Shown one piece after another: positions 48,014-55,782 of a stretch of 64,000 bases of DNA. The translations under genes were made by a program, and so were the position numbers. How positions within the stretch are numbered: the first letter of the stretch is position 1; each line of letters begins with the position of its first letter. Where the stretch lies: assembly GCA_963745405.1 (NCBI GenBank), contig CAVUWY010000003.1, positions 62,001 to 126,000 of the forward strand. Direction: 5' to 3'. Below the pieces are notes generated by a model. That model saw only the letters and a list, made by a program, of their open reading frames with translations. It made no database searches and was not told the DNA's origin. The DNA comes from C-114 sp963745405 (GTDB lineage: Bacteria; Chloroflexota; Limnocylindria; Limnocylindrales; CSP1-4).

Positions 48014-48159
48014 GCATCGCCATCGTCGGCCGCGACGCCTCAGCCGCCCGAGTGCCACCCGGACGGTCCCCGTGCCGCCTATCGTTGCGACCGAGGGTCG
48101 CCTTCGCGACCCCGCTGGAGGTCGAGGGTCGTGGCCAGCATCGTCGTCTCGGCCACCTG

Positions 48160-49920
48160 ATGGATCGCCCCGGCGCGCTACGCACGCCCGCCCGCATCCG
48201 GGCGGTCGTGCTCGGCTCGGCGCGGCGATCGGCCCGCGGCGCCCGCGACGGCATCCCCACCCCGGCGGTGCTCCGCTCCGAGTTCGTACCATCCCTCAGC
48301 CGGGCCGTCGGCAGCGTGCCCGACGGGATGGCCGGCGGCGTGCTGGCGGGCGTCGACCCCGTCTTCGGCCTCTACGCGAGCATCGTCGGGCCGATCCTCG
48401 GCGGACTCACGGCGTCGACGCAGCGGATGATCGTGACGACGACGAGCGCGGCGGCGATCGCCGTGGCCGGCACGCTCGGTGACCTGACCGGCCAGGCCCG
48501 CACCGACACGCTGTTCCTCATCATCCTCATCATCGGCATCGTCCAGCTGGGTGCCGGGATCGCCCGCCTCGGCCGCTTCACCGCCTTCGTCTCGCACTCC
48601 GTGATGGTCGGCTTCCTCGGCGGGATCGCGGTCCTCATGATCCTCGGCCAGCTGGGCAACCTGACCGGCTTCCATTCCACGGCGGCGAACGCGATCGGGA
48701 GGGCCCTCGACCTCGTCGCCCACCCCGGCTCGATCGACCCGGCCTCGCTCGCCGTCGGCCTCCTTGCCCTTGTCCTCGTCATCTACCTGCCGACGACCCG
48801 CCTGCGGGCGTTCGGCGTCCTCGTCGCCCTCGTCGCGCCGACCGCCGTCGTGGCGCTCCTCTCGCTCACGACCATCCAGCTCGTGCGGGACGTGGGCGAT
48901 GTCGGGCGAGGGCTCCCCGTCCCGAGCCTGCCCCAGCTCTCGCTGCTGTCCGTCGACGTCATCACAGGGGCCGTGGCCATCGCCGCCATCGCCCTCGTCC
49001 AGGGTGCCGGCGTCGGTCAGTCGGTCCGCAACCTCGACGGTAGCCGGAGCAAGCCGTCTCGAGACTTCATCGCCCAGGGCGTGGCGAACCTCGGATCGAG
49101 CCTCCTCCAGGGCCTGCCGCTCGGCGGCTCGATGGGCCAGACGGCCTTCAACAGCCTCGTCGGGTCGCGGACCCGCTGGACCTCGGTCATGTCGGGGATC
49201 TGGGTGGCGGCGATCCTGCTCCTCATCCCGGGGCTCATCGGCCTGGTCCCGATGCCGGCCCTCGCCGGGCTCCTCATCGTGGCCGGTGCGAGGACCATCG
49301 ATCTCGTCGAGGCCCGCTCGATCTGGCTCACCGGAGCCCAGTCGCGGATCGCCATCGTGGCCACCTTCGGCTCGACGCTCGTCCTGCCGATCCAGGCCGC
49401 GGTCGCCATCGGCGCGGCGCTGTCGGCGGTCTTCTACCTCAACGAATCGGCGACCGACATCTCGATCCGGGAGCTCGTCGTACGACCGGACGGGCTCGTG
49501 GAGGAGCGGCGCCCGCCGCGCCATCTACCGAGCGACAGAGTCACGACGCTCATGGTCTACGGCAGCGTCTTCTACGCCGGGGCACGGACCCTCGAGCGGC
49601 AGCTGCCCCAGCCGGGCGGCGCGAGGCGGCCGGTCGTGGTGCTCCGCCTCCGTGGCCGGAGCCGGGTCGGATCGACCCTCATCGACGTGCTTGCCGCGTA
49701 CGCCCGGACCCTGTCCGACGCCGGCGGCCGGCTGTACATCTCCGGCGTCGACGTACATGTCCGGGCCCAGATCCGGCGGAGCCAGAAGCTCGACGACGAG
49801 GGCGCGGTCCGGATCTTCGCGGCGACGCCGATCGTCGGCGAATCGACCGCCGCCGCCCAGGCCGAGGCGGAGACCTGGCTGGTGAGCCCGGCCGACGGGT
49901 CGAAGGACGATCCCGGCTGA
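48160..49920 (+). CDS. SulP-family anion transporter with C-terminal STAS-like domain
   Basis: 586 residues from ATG 48160. Transporter core: FVPSLSRAVGSVPDGMAGGVLAGVDPVFGLYASIVGPILGGLTASTQRMIV with the SulP signature, then about ten helices and the block GQTAFNSLVGSRTRW. The C-terminal 120 residues (DRVTTLMVYGSVFYAGARTLERQLPQPGGARRPVVVLRLRG) form a STAS domain. Family transports sulfate, bicarbonate or carboxylates; the substrate cannot be told. Convergent with the DUF190/crcB operon. Confidence 0.88.
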   Translation: MDRPGALRTPARIRAVVLGSARRSARGARDGIPTPAVLRSEFVPSLSRAVGSVPDGMAGGVLAGVDPVFGLYASIVGPILGGLTASTQRMIVTTTSAAAIAVAGTLGDLTGQARTDTLFLIILIIGIVQLGAGIARLGRFTAFVSHSVMVGFLGGIAVLMILGQLGNLTGFHSTAANAIGRALDLVAHPGSIDPASLAVGLLALVLVIYLPTTRLRAFGVLVALVAPTAVVALLSLTTIQLVRDVGDVGRGLPVPSLPQLSLLSVDVITGAVAIAAIALVQGAGVGQSVRNLDGSRSKPSRDFIAQGVANLGSSLLQGLPLGGSMGQTAFNSLVGSRTRWTSVMSGIWVAAILLLIPGLIGLVPMPALAGLLIVAGARTIDLVEARSIWLTGAQSRIAIVATFGSTLVLPIQAAVAIGAALSAVFYLNESATDISIRELVVRPDGLVEERRPPRHLPSDRVTTLMVYGSVFYAGARTLERQLPQPGGARRPVVVLRLRGRSRVGSTLIDVLAAYARTLSDAGGRLYISGVDVHVRAQIRRSQKLDDEGAVRIFAATPIVGESTAAAQAEAETWLVSPADGSKDDPG

Positions 49921-49938
49921 TCGCCGGATGCCGGTCGG

Positions 49939-50292
49939 CTATCGGGCCGCAGCCTCGGGCCCGTCGGCGCGATAGACGCTGATCTCGACCCGCTCGAGCG
50001 TGATCAGGCCGTCGGAGACCATCGCGTCGAGCTCGGGGAGGATGGCCCGCAGGCGATCCTCGTGATCGACCACTTCGATGAGGACCGGCAGGTCCGAGGA
50101 CAGCGACAGGATCCGGGTCGTGTGGAGGTGCTGCTTGGCGCCGAATCCCTCGATGCCCCGGAAGACAGTCGCGCCGGCCATGCCACGCTCACGGAGGAGA
50201 TGGACGACCGCTTCGTACAGCGGACGGCCGTGCCACTGGTCCGACTCGCCGATGTAGATGCGGGCCAGGAGGCCCGTCCCGTCGAGCTTCAT
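49939..50292 (-). CDS. DUF190 (P-II-like) protein
   Basis: 117 residues. Ferredoxin-like fold of DUF190: LARIYIGESDQWHGRPLYEAVVHLLRERGMAGATVFRGIEGFG, HTTRILSLSSDLPVLIEVVDHEDRLRAILPEL, ITLERVEISVY. Commonly the partner of CrcB fluoride channels. The ATG overlaps the crcB stop as ATGA, so translation is coupled. It is under the fluoride riboswitch upstream of crcB. Confidence 0.92.
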   Translation of the reverse strand: MKLDGTGLLARIYIGESDQWHGRPLYEAVVHLLRERGMAGATVFRGIEGFGAKQHLHTTRILSLSSDLPVLIEVVDHEDRLRAILPELDAMVSDGLITLERVEISVYRADGPEAAAR

Positions 50293-50663
50293 CCGAGTGC
50301 CCTCCCGATCGACAGGCCGGCCACGAGCGCCACGATGCCGAGGGCCGCCGAACCGACGATGTTCACCGCCGCGAGCCCGATCGCTCCGCCCTCGACCAGT
50401 CGCCACGATTCGAGCATCAGGGTCGAGAAGGTCGTGTAGGCGCCGACGAAGCCGACCATCACCGGCAGCCGGATCTCGGCCGGCAGGACCTGCCGCTCGG
50501 TGGCGAGGGCGAACAGGAATCCGAGGACGAACGAGCCCGACATGTTGACGACGAACGTCCCCCACGGGAACGCGGACGCCGCTCGCTCGGACACCCAGGC
50601 GTCGACCACATAGCGGCTGACGGCGCCGGCGGCGCCGCCGATGGCGATGAGGACAAGAGACAA
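50289..50663 (-). CDS. crcB: CrcB/Fluc fluoride channel
   Basis: 124-residue dual-topology fluoride exporter. Four helices with the Fluc signature residues: GGAAGAVSRYVV, PWGTFVVNMSGSFVLGFL and GFVGAYTTFSTLMLESWR. A GGGAGG 8 nt upstream favours a TTG start at 50663, which also gives the normal length; an ATG at 50690 is in frame and would add nine residues. Follows a fluoride riboswitch and is coupled to DUF190. Confidence 0.93.
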   Translation of the reverse strand: MSLVLIAIGGAAGAVSRYVVDAWVSERAASAFPWGTFVVNMSGSFVLGFLFALATERQVLPAEIRLPVMVGFVGAYTTFSTLMLESWRLVEGGAIGLAAVNIVGSAALGIVALVAGLSIGRALG

Positions 50664-50693
50664 GCGATCGACCTCCCAACGCGCAGACATACA

Positions 50694-50752
50694 CGTCAGG
50701 AGCTATCAGCCCGGGCGGGCGGTTTGCTGTCGCGGGCGAGCCCCATCGCCTG
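50694..50752 (-). ncRNA. Fluoride riboswitch (crcB motif)
   Basis: Minus-strand conserved blocks in the correct order: GGCGATGG followed by CTCGCC (first hairpin), AAACCGC, and the 3' pseudoknot part GGCTGATAGCTCCTG. This matches the crcB-motif consensus (GGxGATGG, AACCGC, CTGATGACTCCTA). Located directly upstream of crcB and right after a promoter whose predicted start fits the 5' end of the aptamer. It turns on expression when fluoride is high. Confidence 0.92.
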
Positions 50753-50758
50753 GCCGGA

Positions 50759-50787
50759 AGCATCGCGACAACGACCGGGTCGGTCAA
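50759..50787 (-). promoter_or_regulatory. Promoter of the fluoride operon
   Basis: Minus strand TTGACC (50782-50787) and GATGCT (50759-50764) with exactly 17 nt between them. A start about 7 nt downstream would lie at the first base of the riboswitch. Confidence 0.6.
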
Positions 50788-50920
50788 CCCGTCCCGGCAT
50801 GGAAGACCGGCGCTGTGCGCGCGGCCACGGCCTAGCGCTGGGGCTGAGCGGCCTCCGCCTCCCAGGCGACGTGCTCGATCGTCTCGAGCTGGAACGTCGA
50901 GTGGTTGACGTCTCGCCCGG
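50788..50920. other. Gap with a possible gene tail
   Basis: No complete gene. On the minus strand 50832-50900 reads VNHSTFQLETIEHVAWEAEAAQPQR then a stop at 50832, which resembles a C-terminus of a cation-efflux type protein, but no body is present. It is in a different frame from the 51-residue gene next to it. Confidence 0.25.
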
Positions 50921-51076
50921 CTAGGATGACCCGCTGCCGATGATGATCAGCGGCTCGCCGAGGATCTCGGGCGTGGCAGAGACCCAATCCTCGACGTCTC
51001 TTTCGTAGAGCGCTTCGTCGATCACTGAGGTCTCGGCGACCTCGGCGACCTCGTGGTCGAGGATCCGGTAGAGCAT
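50921..51076 (-). CDS. Truncated NucS/DUF91-like N-terminal fragment
   Basis: 51 residues reading YRILDHEVAEVAETSVIDEALYERDVEDWVSATPEILGEPLIIIGSG and a stop. The EDWVSATPEILGEPLIIIG stretch is the pattern that begins DUF91/NucS-like nuclease domains (lies before the DxxA and ExK of the active site), which are absent here. Probably a broken gene; no nuclease activity expected. Confidence 0.4.
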   Translation of the reverse strand: MLYRILDHEVAEVAETSVIDEALYERDVEDWVSATPEILGEPLIIIGSGSS

Positions 51077-51147
51077 GGCTCGGCGAGTATGGCGCACGAG
51101 CTCATTGCCCCGCTTCGCTCCCGAGATGGGGTCGCCTAAGGGCGACT

Positions 51148-51315
51148 ATGCCGTTCTCGAACACCCCCAACGCGAGCCTCTATCTACTTGGGGATGCAAC
51201 TCAGATTGAGTTCCGCAAATACCGCGATCAAGCACGCCTGCTCGGGTCTCTGGTCACTCGGATGGCGAGGGTCAATCGCGCCGCCGTGACGCGCGGGACC
51301 GCCTCCGTCATCTAG
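51148..51315 (+). CDS. Possible 55-residue small ORF
   Basis: Open from ATG 51148 to a TAG at 51313-51315, reading PFSNTPNASLYLLGDATQIEF...VNRAAVTRGTASVI. GC is lower than average and there is no Shine-Dalgarno. No homology recognised; it may be chance. Confidence 0.2.
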   Translation: MPFSNTPNASLYLLGDATQIEFRKYRDQARLLGSLVTRMARVNRAAVTRGTASVI

Positions 51316-51353
51316 CCGATCGATCCTGCGGCGATGGCGCGGTGGTCATCCGC

Positions 51354-51359
51354 TAGCAT
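51354..51359 (+). promoter_or_regulatory. -10 box TAGCAT before the PD-(D/E)XK gene
   Basis: TAGCAT is 8 nt before the GTG at 51368, the leaderless spacing used by other genes here. Confidence 0.4.
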
Positions 51360-51367
51360 GCCGCCTG

Positions 51368-52093
51368 GTGGATGGACACGGCGATTCCCTGGAGGCTCGG
51401 TTCCACGACGTCTCGGCGGCATGGCGGGCGATCACGAATCCGTCAGGAGAGCCGGACGAACCCAGATTCCGAACCGTCAAACGCGAGGAGCTCAGCATCG
51501 CCGATGCCGGCAACTGGATGTCGGGGCCGGCGGACCTACTGACGATCTTGGGCCGACAACGAGACGAGTTGTTCCACAGCCGCCTGCTCGCGTGGCTCCT
51601 CACCCCGACCGGCCGGCATGGCCTTGGCCGCCGATTCCTCCGAGCGCTCTTCGCCGAGATCTGGCCGAATGAACCGGTCGCTGAGTTCGGCGCCGTCGCT
51701 GTCGAGCTTGAGACGACTCAGTCTGGCGTCAGTGGCGCGACGGGCGACATCCTCGAGGCTCGGGCCGACGTCGTTCTGCGGACCGACCTGGTCGTCGTCG
51801 TCATCGAGAACAAGGTCGACGCTGGTGAGCAACCTGCACAGTGCGAGCGGCTGTACTGGGCGTGGGCCCAGGAGCCGGTCGAGACTCGCTGGGTCTTCCT
51901 CTCGGCCACGGGTCGGGCGCCGGGCAGCGTCGAGTCTGCCGAGGCTCGCGCCGCGTGGCGGCCAGCCAAGTACGCTCAGGTCCGGCATGCGCTGGAGCTC
52001 GCGCTCGGCGAGACTGAGGATGGCCACGCCGATGCCGGCCGTGCCGCGGCGCGCCAATACCTCGCGACCCTCGAAGCATCGGCGTATCGGTAG
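51368..52093 (+). CDS. PD-(D/E)XK nuclease-superfamily protein
   Basis: 241 residues from GTG 51368. The N-terminal helix DELFHSRLLAWLLTPTGRHGLGRRFL and the core ILEARADVVLRTDLVVVVIENKVDAGEQPAQCERLYWAW have the PD-(D/E)XK layout: Asp in ARAD, Glu-x-Lys in IENK, and the QPAQ helix. Stand-alone nucleases of this kind are often in defence or mobile DNA. The downstream gene begins 9 nt later, so a two-gene module is likely. Base composition is lower in GC than the housekeeping genes. Confidence 0.75.
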   Translation: MDGHGDSLEARFHDVSAAWRAITNPSGEPDEPRFRTVKREELSIADAGNWMSGPADLLTILGRQRDELFHSRLLAWLLTPTGRHGLGRRFLRALFAEIWPNEPVAEFGAVAVELETTQSGVSGATGDILEARADVVLRTDLVVVVIENKVDAGEQPAQCERLYWAWAQEPVETRWVFLSATGRAPGSVESAEARAAWRPAKYAQVRHALELALGETEDGHADAGRAAARQYLATLEASAYR

Positions 52094-52102
52094 CGGGAGA
52101 CC

Positions 52103-52684
52103 GTGGTGAACAGGCTCCACGACGAACGCCTCCAGTTCTTCCTGCGGCATCGGGACGACATCCGCGCATGGGCCGCGATCGAGACCGAAGTATCGGGAGC
52201 CGTGCGGGAACTTCTCGCAGCCACCCAGGCGGACATTGAGGAGCGCCTTGCAGAGCTCGACCCTGATGTCACTACCTCGCGACTGGACAATGGCCGTTGG
52301 GAGCGGATCATGGTGCGCCGTCCGGCGTGGCCGGACGCGGTCGGCGTGTCGCTCGAGTGGGAGACGGGAGTAGACCCGTTCGGCGGAGCGCTGCCCAAGA
52401 TCGGGGTGATCTTCCTGAGTCTCACTCCAGACCTGGAATCAGCTCGCCTCGCGCTCGTGGAGCTGTGCCGAGGGGCCGGCGGGTTGCAGGCGCAGGGCTA
52501 CCGGGTGCCGGCAGAGCGGGTATGGCCAGTCATGCGGCGGGTGATGAAGTCGAGCGACTGGTGGCATGACGCAGATGCCTGGACCTCCGGGATCGTGGAC
52601 CGGGTCGTCGACCTGTGGCCCCAGGTGGCGCCGCTTATTGACCGAGCCCTCACGAGTGAGCGCGCATCCAACACCGCGGACTAG
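52103..52684 (+). CDS. Hypothetical protein paired with the PD-(D/E)XK gene
   Basis: 193 residues from GTG 52103 (or 52106). Soluble, Trp-rich: LHDERLQFFLRHRDDIRAWAAIETEVSGAVRELL, then GRWERIMVRRPAWPDAVGVSLEWETGVDPFGG, LPKIGVIFLSLTPDLESARLALVELC and DWWHDADAWTSGIVDRVVDLW. No known catalytic motif. Nine nt after the nuclease stop, so it is probably its partner, perhaps an immunity or specificity component. That role is a guess. Confidence 0.55.
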   Translation: MVNRLHDERLQFFLRHRDDIRAWAAIETEVSGAVRELLAATQADIEERLAELDPDVTTSRLDNGRWERIMVRRPAWPDAVGVSLEWETGVDPFGGALPKIGVIFLSLTPDLESARLALVELCRGAGGLQAQGYRVPAERVWPVMRRVMKSSDWWHDADAWTSGIVDRVVDLWPQVAPLIDRALTSERASNTAD

Positions 52685-52789
52685 TCCGTGACGGGCAAGG
52701 TCAACCGCCTCCGCGTTCCTATCGACCAGCCCTAGCGTCTGGGTCCCAGGTTCAGCTGGCGGGGGTGCAACTCAGCGTCACCTGCGCAA

Positions 52790-53539
52790 CTACCCCGGCA
52801 TCGACTTGACTCGATCTACCGCGATTGGGTCACGGGGGCGACGGCTCGTCGCCGGTCGCTCGTCGTCGTGAGCGTTCACGGCTGGTCGTCGAGCGGCCGT
52901 GAGCTGGATCTGCTTCGCGAGCGCATAGGCGACGTGCCGGTCGTCGTCATCGGCGGCGAAGACGCGGCCGATGACGAGGGCGGATCGGTGCGGCACGTCG
53001 ATCCGGGTCATCCCGTCGGGCACGCTCCGGGGCCACGCCCGCTCGCAGACGAGGAAGTCGCCGGCGTCGGTCCCGGTGGTCCGCTTTCCGACATAGGCGA
53101 AGTTGGAGCCGCTCACCGGATCGGTGAATTGCAGGCTGTAATAGCGTCCCGCCATCCCGGGCACATGCAGCACTCGCGGCCCCGCCTCCAGGTCGAGCCA
53201 GCCGCCGATGTAGACGAGATCGTCGGTGCCGACCGCCATGAGGCCGCCGCTCGATGCGGAGTCGGAGGGTCGCTCCGGCACGGCGTACAGGGTGTTGACG
53301 GGGATCGGGCCGGCGCCGAACCCGCGGCTGAGGATCGCGCGCTTGAACCCGCCGACCGTGATCCGCGGCCAGAGATAGACGAAGACGAGCGTCCCGAGCG
53401 GCCACACGACCACCGCCGCCACCGCGAGCGGGATGATCGCCTCCACTCCGCGAGCAAGCCGCTGGGCCACGACCCAGGCGAAGATCAGCAGGATGACCGC
53501 GGTAATGGGGTAGGGGTATTTCAGGATCAGGCGATTCAC
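52790..53539 (-). CDS. Membrane-anchored DUF1254-like protein
   Basis: 249 residues from GTG. N-terminal helices (ITAVILLIFAWVVAQRL, AIIPLAVAAVVVWPLGTLVFVYLW) and a beta domain: NTLYAVPERPSDSASSGGLMAVGTDDLVYIGGWLDLEAGPRVLHVPGMAGRYYSLQFTDPVSGSNFAYVGKRTTGTDAGDFLV, as in DUF1254. Starts one nt after the DUF1214 stop. In most bacteria DUF1254 and DUF1214 are in one protein; here they are two. Confidence 0.72.
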   Translation of the reverse strand: MNRLILKYPYPITAVILLIFAWVVAQRLARGVEAIIPLAVAAVVVWPLGTLVFVYLWPRITVGGFKRAILSRGFGAGPIPVNTLYAVPERPSDSASSGGLMAVGTDDLVYIGGWLDLEAGPRVLHVPGMAGRYYSLQFTDPVSGSNFAYVGKRTTGTDAGDFLVCERAWPRSVPDGMTRIDVPHRSALVIGRVFAADDDDRHVAYALAKQIQLTAARRPAVNAHDDERPATSRRPRDPIAVDRVKSMPG

Positions 53540-53540
53540 G

Positions 53541-54143
53541 TCACGAGACCCTGACGACCGGCGGCACGTCGTAGCTGCCGTCCAGGATGGCGGCGCCGGG
53601 CAGGTAGGCGCGGAGCATCAGCTTGAATCTGCCGGTCGGTGTCGGCAGCCAGTTCTGTGCCAGCCCGTTCGGCGCCTCCGACTGGAGCAGGATGTCGACC
53701 GAACCATCCGGGTTAGTCACGAGACCCGAATGATCATCCACGCTTGACCGACCCGTGGGACTGCTGACCATGTAGCCGGCGGTGTCCGTCGCGGTGAGCG
53801 ACCAGAAGGCGTCATTGGGCGGGAGATGCCCCGGCGGGAAGCGCAGGCGGTACGTGTGCTCGCCGCTGAGCTTGTTCCGCGCGCTGTCCACGCTCGTCGT
53901 CCAGTACGCGGCCTCTTCGAACGAATTGACGACCGGCAGCGCCTTCTGCAAGGCGGCCCGCACTACCAGTCCGTTGTCCGGCTGACCGGCCCTGCGGATC
54001 GAACTCCAACCGTTAACGGTCGTCGTCTCCGCCTTCGCCACCGAATCGAGCACCAGGATCGTCGTCAGGAACGCCAGGGCGGCACCGATGATCACTCCCT
54101 GCACGACGCCAGAACTCGCCACCCAGGAGAGGATGCCACTCAT
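53541..54143 (-). CDS. DUF1214-like protein with N-terminal membrane anchor
   Basis: 200 residues. N-terminal helix (GVVQGVIIGAALAFLTTILVLDSV), then the DUF1214 domain: AYWTTSVDSARNKLSGEHTYRLRFPPGHLPPNDAFWSLTATDTAGYMV, NPDGSVDILLQSEAPNGLAQNWLPTPTGRFKLMLRAYLPG. This is the C-terminal partner of DUF1254 in most homologues, here a separate upstream gene. No enzymatic role is established. Confidence 0.78.
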   Translation of the reverse strand: MSGILSWVASSGVVQGVIIGAALAFLTTILVLDSVAKAETTTVNGWSSIRRAGQPDNGLVVRAALQKALPVVNSFEEAAYWTTSVDSARNKLSGEHTYRLRFPPGHLPPNDAFWSLTATDTAGYMVSSPTGRSSVDDHSGLVTNPDGSVDILLQSEAPNGLAQNWLPTPTGRFKLMLRAYLPGAAILDGSYDVPPVVRVS

Positions 54144-54206
54144 GCGAATCTAGCCGCAGCGATGGGGCAGGTGGCTCGATGGGTAGGGTTCGAAAGGAAG
54201 GACCAA

Positions 54207-54246
54207 GCACATGGCATCGACCGCTCTACCACTGAGCTACGCCGGA
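54207..54246 (-). pseudogene. tRNA-like 5' half (degenerate)
   Basis: Minus strand reads TCCGGCG then TAGCTCAGTGGTAGAGC, a normal tRNA acceptor strand plus D-arm, but the anticodon stem does not close, the T-arm around TTCGAA has no pairing and the 3' acceptor strand is absent. It looks like a tRNA broken by insertion or deletion. Confidence 0.4.
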
Positions 54247-54303
54247 GCGACGAACCGAGGCTCGATACGCGGGCTGAGTCGCTGCACCGCTCATGGATGC
54301 GGA

Positions 54304-54540
54304 TCATGGTATATCGCACCTTCGACGCCCCCACCCGAACCTCGATGGCCGGGCCCGTGGAAGTGGCGGCTTCCGTGGTTGCTTCGCGCCGCGCCTCGCG
54401 TTGCAGCTGAAGTGGGCAGCCCGGAGGTTCATGAGGTTCTCGACGCCGCCGAACGCCCGTGGTCGGATGCGGTCGACGCTCCGCGCCGGCCCCGCCACAG
54501 ATCCCGCAGACCCGGTGTCTCGCTCCAGCACCACGCCGGG
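54304..54540 (-). pseudogene. HNH endonuclease remnant
   Basis: The zinc-type CGICGG lies in one frame and the remainder of the HNH core, SVDRIRPRAFGGVENLMNLRAAHFSCNARRGAK, in the next, with a frame change near 54500. The catalytic His of the D-H motif is Arg here. The gene has lost its start and is flanked by a broken tRNA-like sequence and the tRNA-Leu, so it is a decayed mobile-type nuclease. Confidence 0.5.
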
Positions 54541-54590
54541 CTCCGGCGCGCGCGACGCGACGCGCCCGTGTACGAGATTGCTGCCATCGG

Positions 54591-54676
54591 TGGTGCCGAA
54601 GTCGAGATTCGAACTCGAACGAGGTTGCCCTCAGCGGTGTTTGAGACCGCCGCGTCTGCCATTCCGCCACTTCGGC
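54591..54676 (-). tRNA. tRNA-Leu (anticodon CAA)
   Basis: 86 nt including encoded CCA. Acceptor GCCGAAG pairs with CTTCGGC; D-arm GGCGGAATGGCAGACGC; anticodon stem GCGGT/ACCGC with loop CTCAAAC (anticodon CAA, reads UUG); variable arm GAGG-gcaa-CCTC; T-arm TCGAG-TTCGAAT-CTCGA. A class II tRNA with a long variable arm, as expected for Leu. Confidence 0.95.
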
Positions 54677-54773
54677 TCGTGTCGCGGGCCCGATGGGCCG
54701 GGTCATCGTAGCGTGGTCGCCTCTCGCGGAGGGACGAAGGCCCGGGTGGGATGAAGGTTCCGGGCATGAAGAT

Positions 54774-54801
54774 GCCCCGGGTCGCTGATGCGACCCGGGG
54801 C
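54774..54801 (-). terminator. Perfect 12-bp hairpin downstream of the DoxX-like gene
   Basis: GCCCCGGGTCGC and its exact reverse complement flank a TGAT loop. Located 35 nt after the DoxX stop; minus-strand sequence continues ATCTTCATG. Could terminate in both directions. Confidence 0.6.
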
Positions 54802-54835
54802 GGGAGCGGCGAGAGCGCCGTTCGGTGCAGCGAGG

Positions 54836-55600
54836 TCAGGCGCTCGCGCCGGCGGCTCCTTGCTGGGCGGTCGCCTTCGGCAGTGGGTGCCACGGGGTCC
54901 CGAGGAGCGGGAGCAGGTAGCGGTCCACGCCGTAGTAGCCGGCGACCTTCCAGGCCAGGATGAGCCCGATCGCCAGGGTGAACAGGACCGGGTTGACCGA
55001 GGCCGATCCGGCGAGCAGGAAGGACATGTTCATCAGAGCCCCGAAGAAGGCGGCGACTCCGGTCAGGCAGCCGACGAGGAGGCCGATCCCGACCGCCATC
55101 TCACCGAAGGTGATGAGCGGGGCGAACCATGTATAGGCGTGGTTGTCGAGCAGGGTCTGGAGGAACGTCCGGTACCAGTCGTAGGTGATGGCCGGGCTAC
55201 CGGCACCGGCGGCCGGGACCGCGACGGCGTGCTGCCAAAAGCCCTGGAGGGCCGAGCCGCCGTCGAGCCAGCCCGCGCCGCTGGCCTTGTGCCAGCCGGC
55301 CTCGAGCCAGGTGAACCCGACGAACAGGCGGATCGGAAGCCAGAAGATGCCGGCCCTCGAGTTCCCGAACAGGAACCTCGTGAACGCCGGACCCTCGACA
55401 TCGACCGTCTCGCCACCCGGCTCCTTGCGCATCTCGAACAGGACGATGAGCAGGACGATGAACGAGATCCAGAACACGACCGTGACGAACTGGCTCGTCA
55501 CGCTCTTCGGATCGAGGACGATCCACGGATTGACGAGCAGGAACAGGGTGACCGCTGCGATCGCCCCGAGCATCGCCGCCATGCTTTGTCTGGTAGTCAT
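54836..55600 (-). CDS. DoxX-family membrane protein
   Basis: 254 residues from ATG 55600 (GGAAGAGG upstream). N-terminal two helices, then the DoxX/DoxD core with five: LFGNSRAGIFWLPIRLFVGFTWLEAGWHKASGAGWLDGG is the family signature, followed by LITFGEMAVGIGLLVGCLTGVAAFFGALMNMSFLLAGSASVNPVLF. The DoxX group includes thiosulfate:quinone oxidoreductase subunits, but many members have unknown roles. Followed by a strong hairpin. Confidence 0.88.
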   Translation of the reverse strand: MTTRQSMAAMLGAIAAVTLFLLVNPWIVLDPKSVTSQFVTVVFWISFIVLLIVLFEMRKEPGGETVDVEGPAFTRFLFGNSRAGIFWLPIRLFVGFTWLEAGWHKASGAGWLDGGSALQGFWQHAVAVPAAGAGSPAITYDWYRTFLQTLLDNHAYTWFAPLITFGEMAVGIGLLVGCLTGVAAFFGALMNMSFLLAGSASVNPVLFTLAIGLILAWKVAGYYGVDRYLLPLLGTPWHPLPKATAQQGAAGASA

Positions 55601-55782
55601 CGGTGAGCCTCTTCCTTCCATCTGCGTCGCCGACTTCGGGCGATCTCGCTTTGAACCTCCCTCATTCCACTCGATGCGGGGGTCGGGAACCACCGCCGAA
55701 CGGCGTGCCGAGGGGGCCATTCGGCCTCTTGTGGTGGGGGCCGGTCGGCAGGAAACGGAGGATCGGGCCCGCGGGAGTGCAG

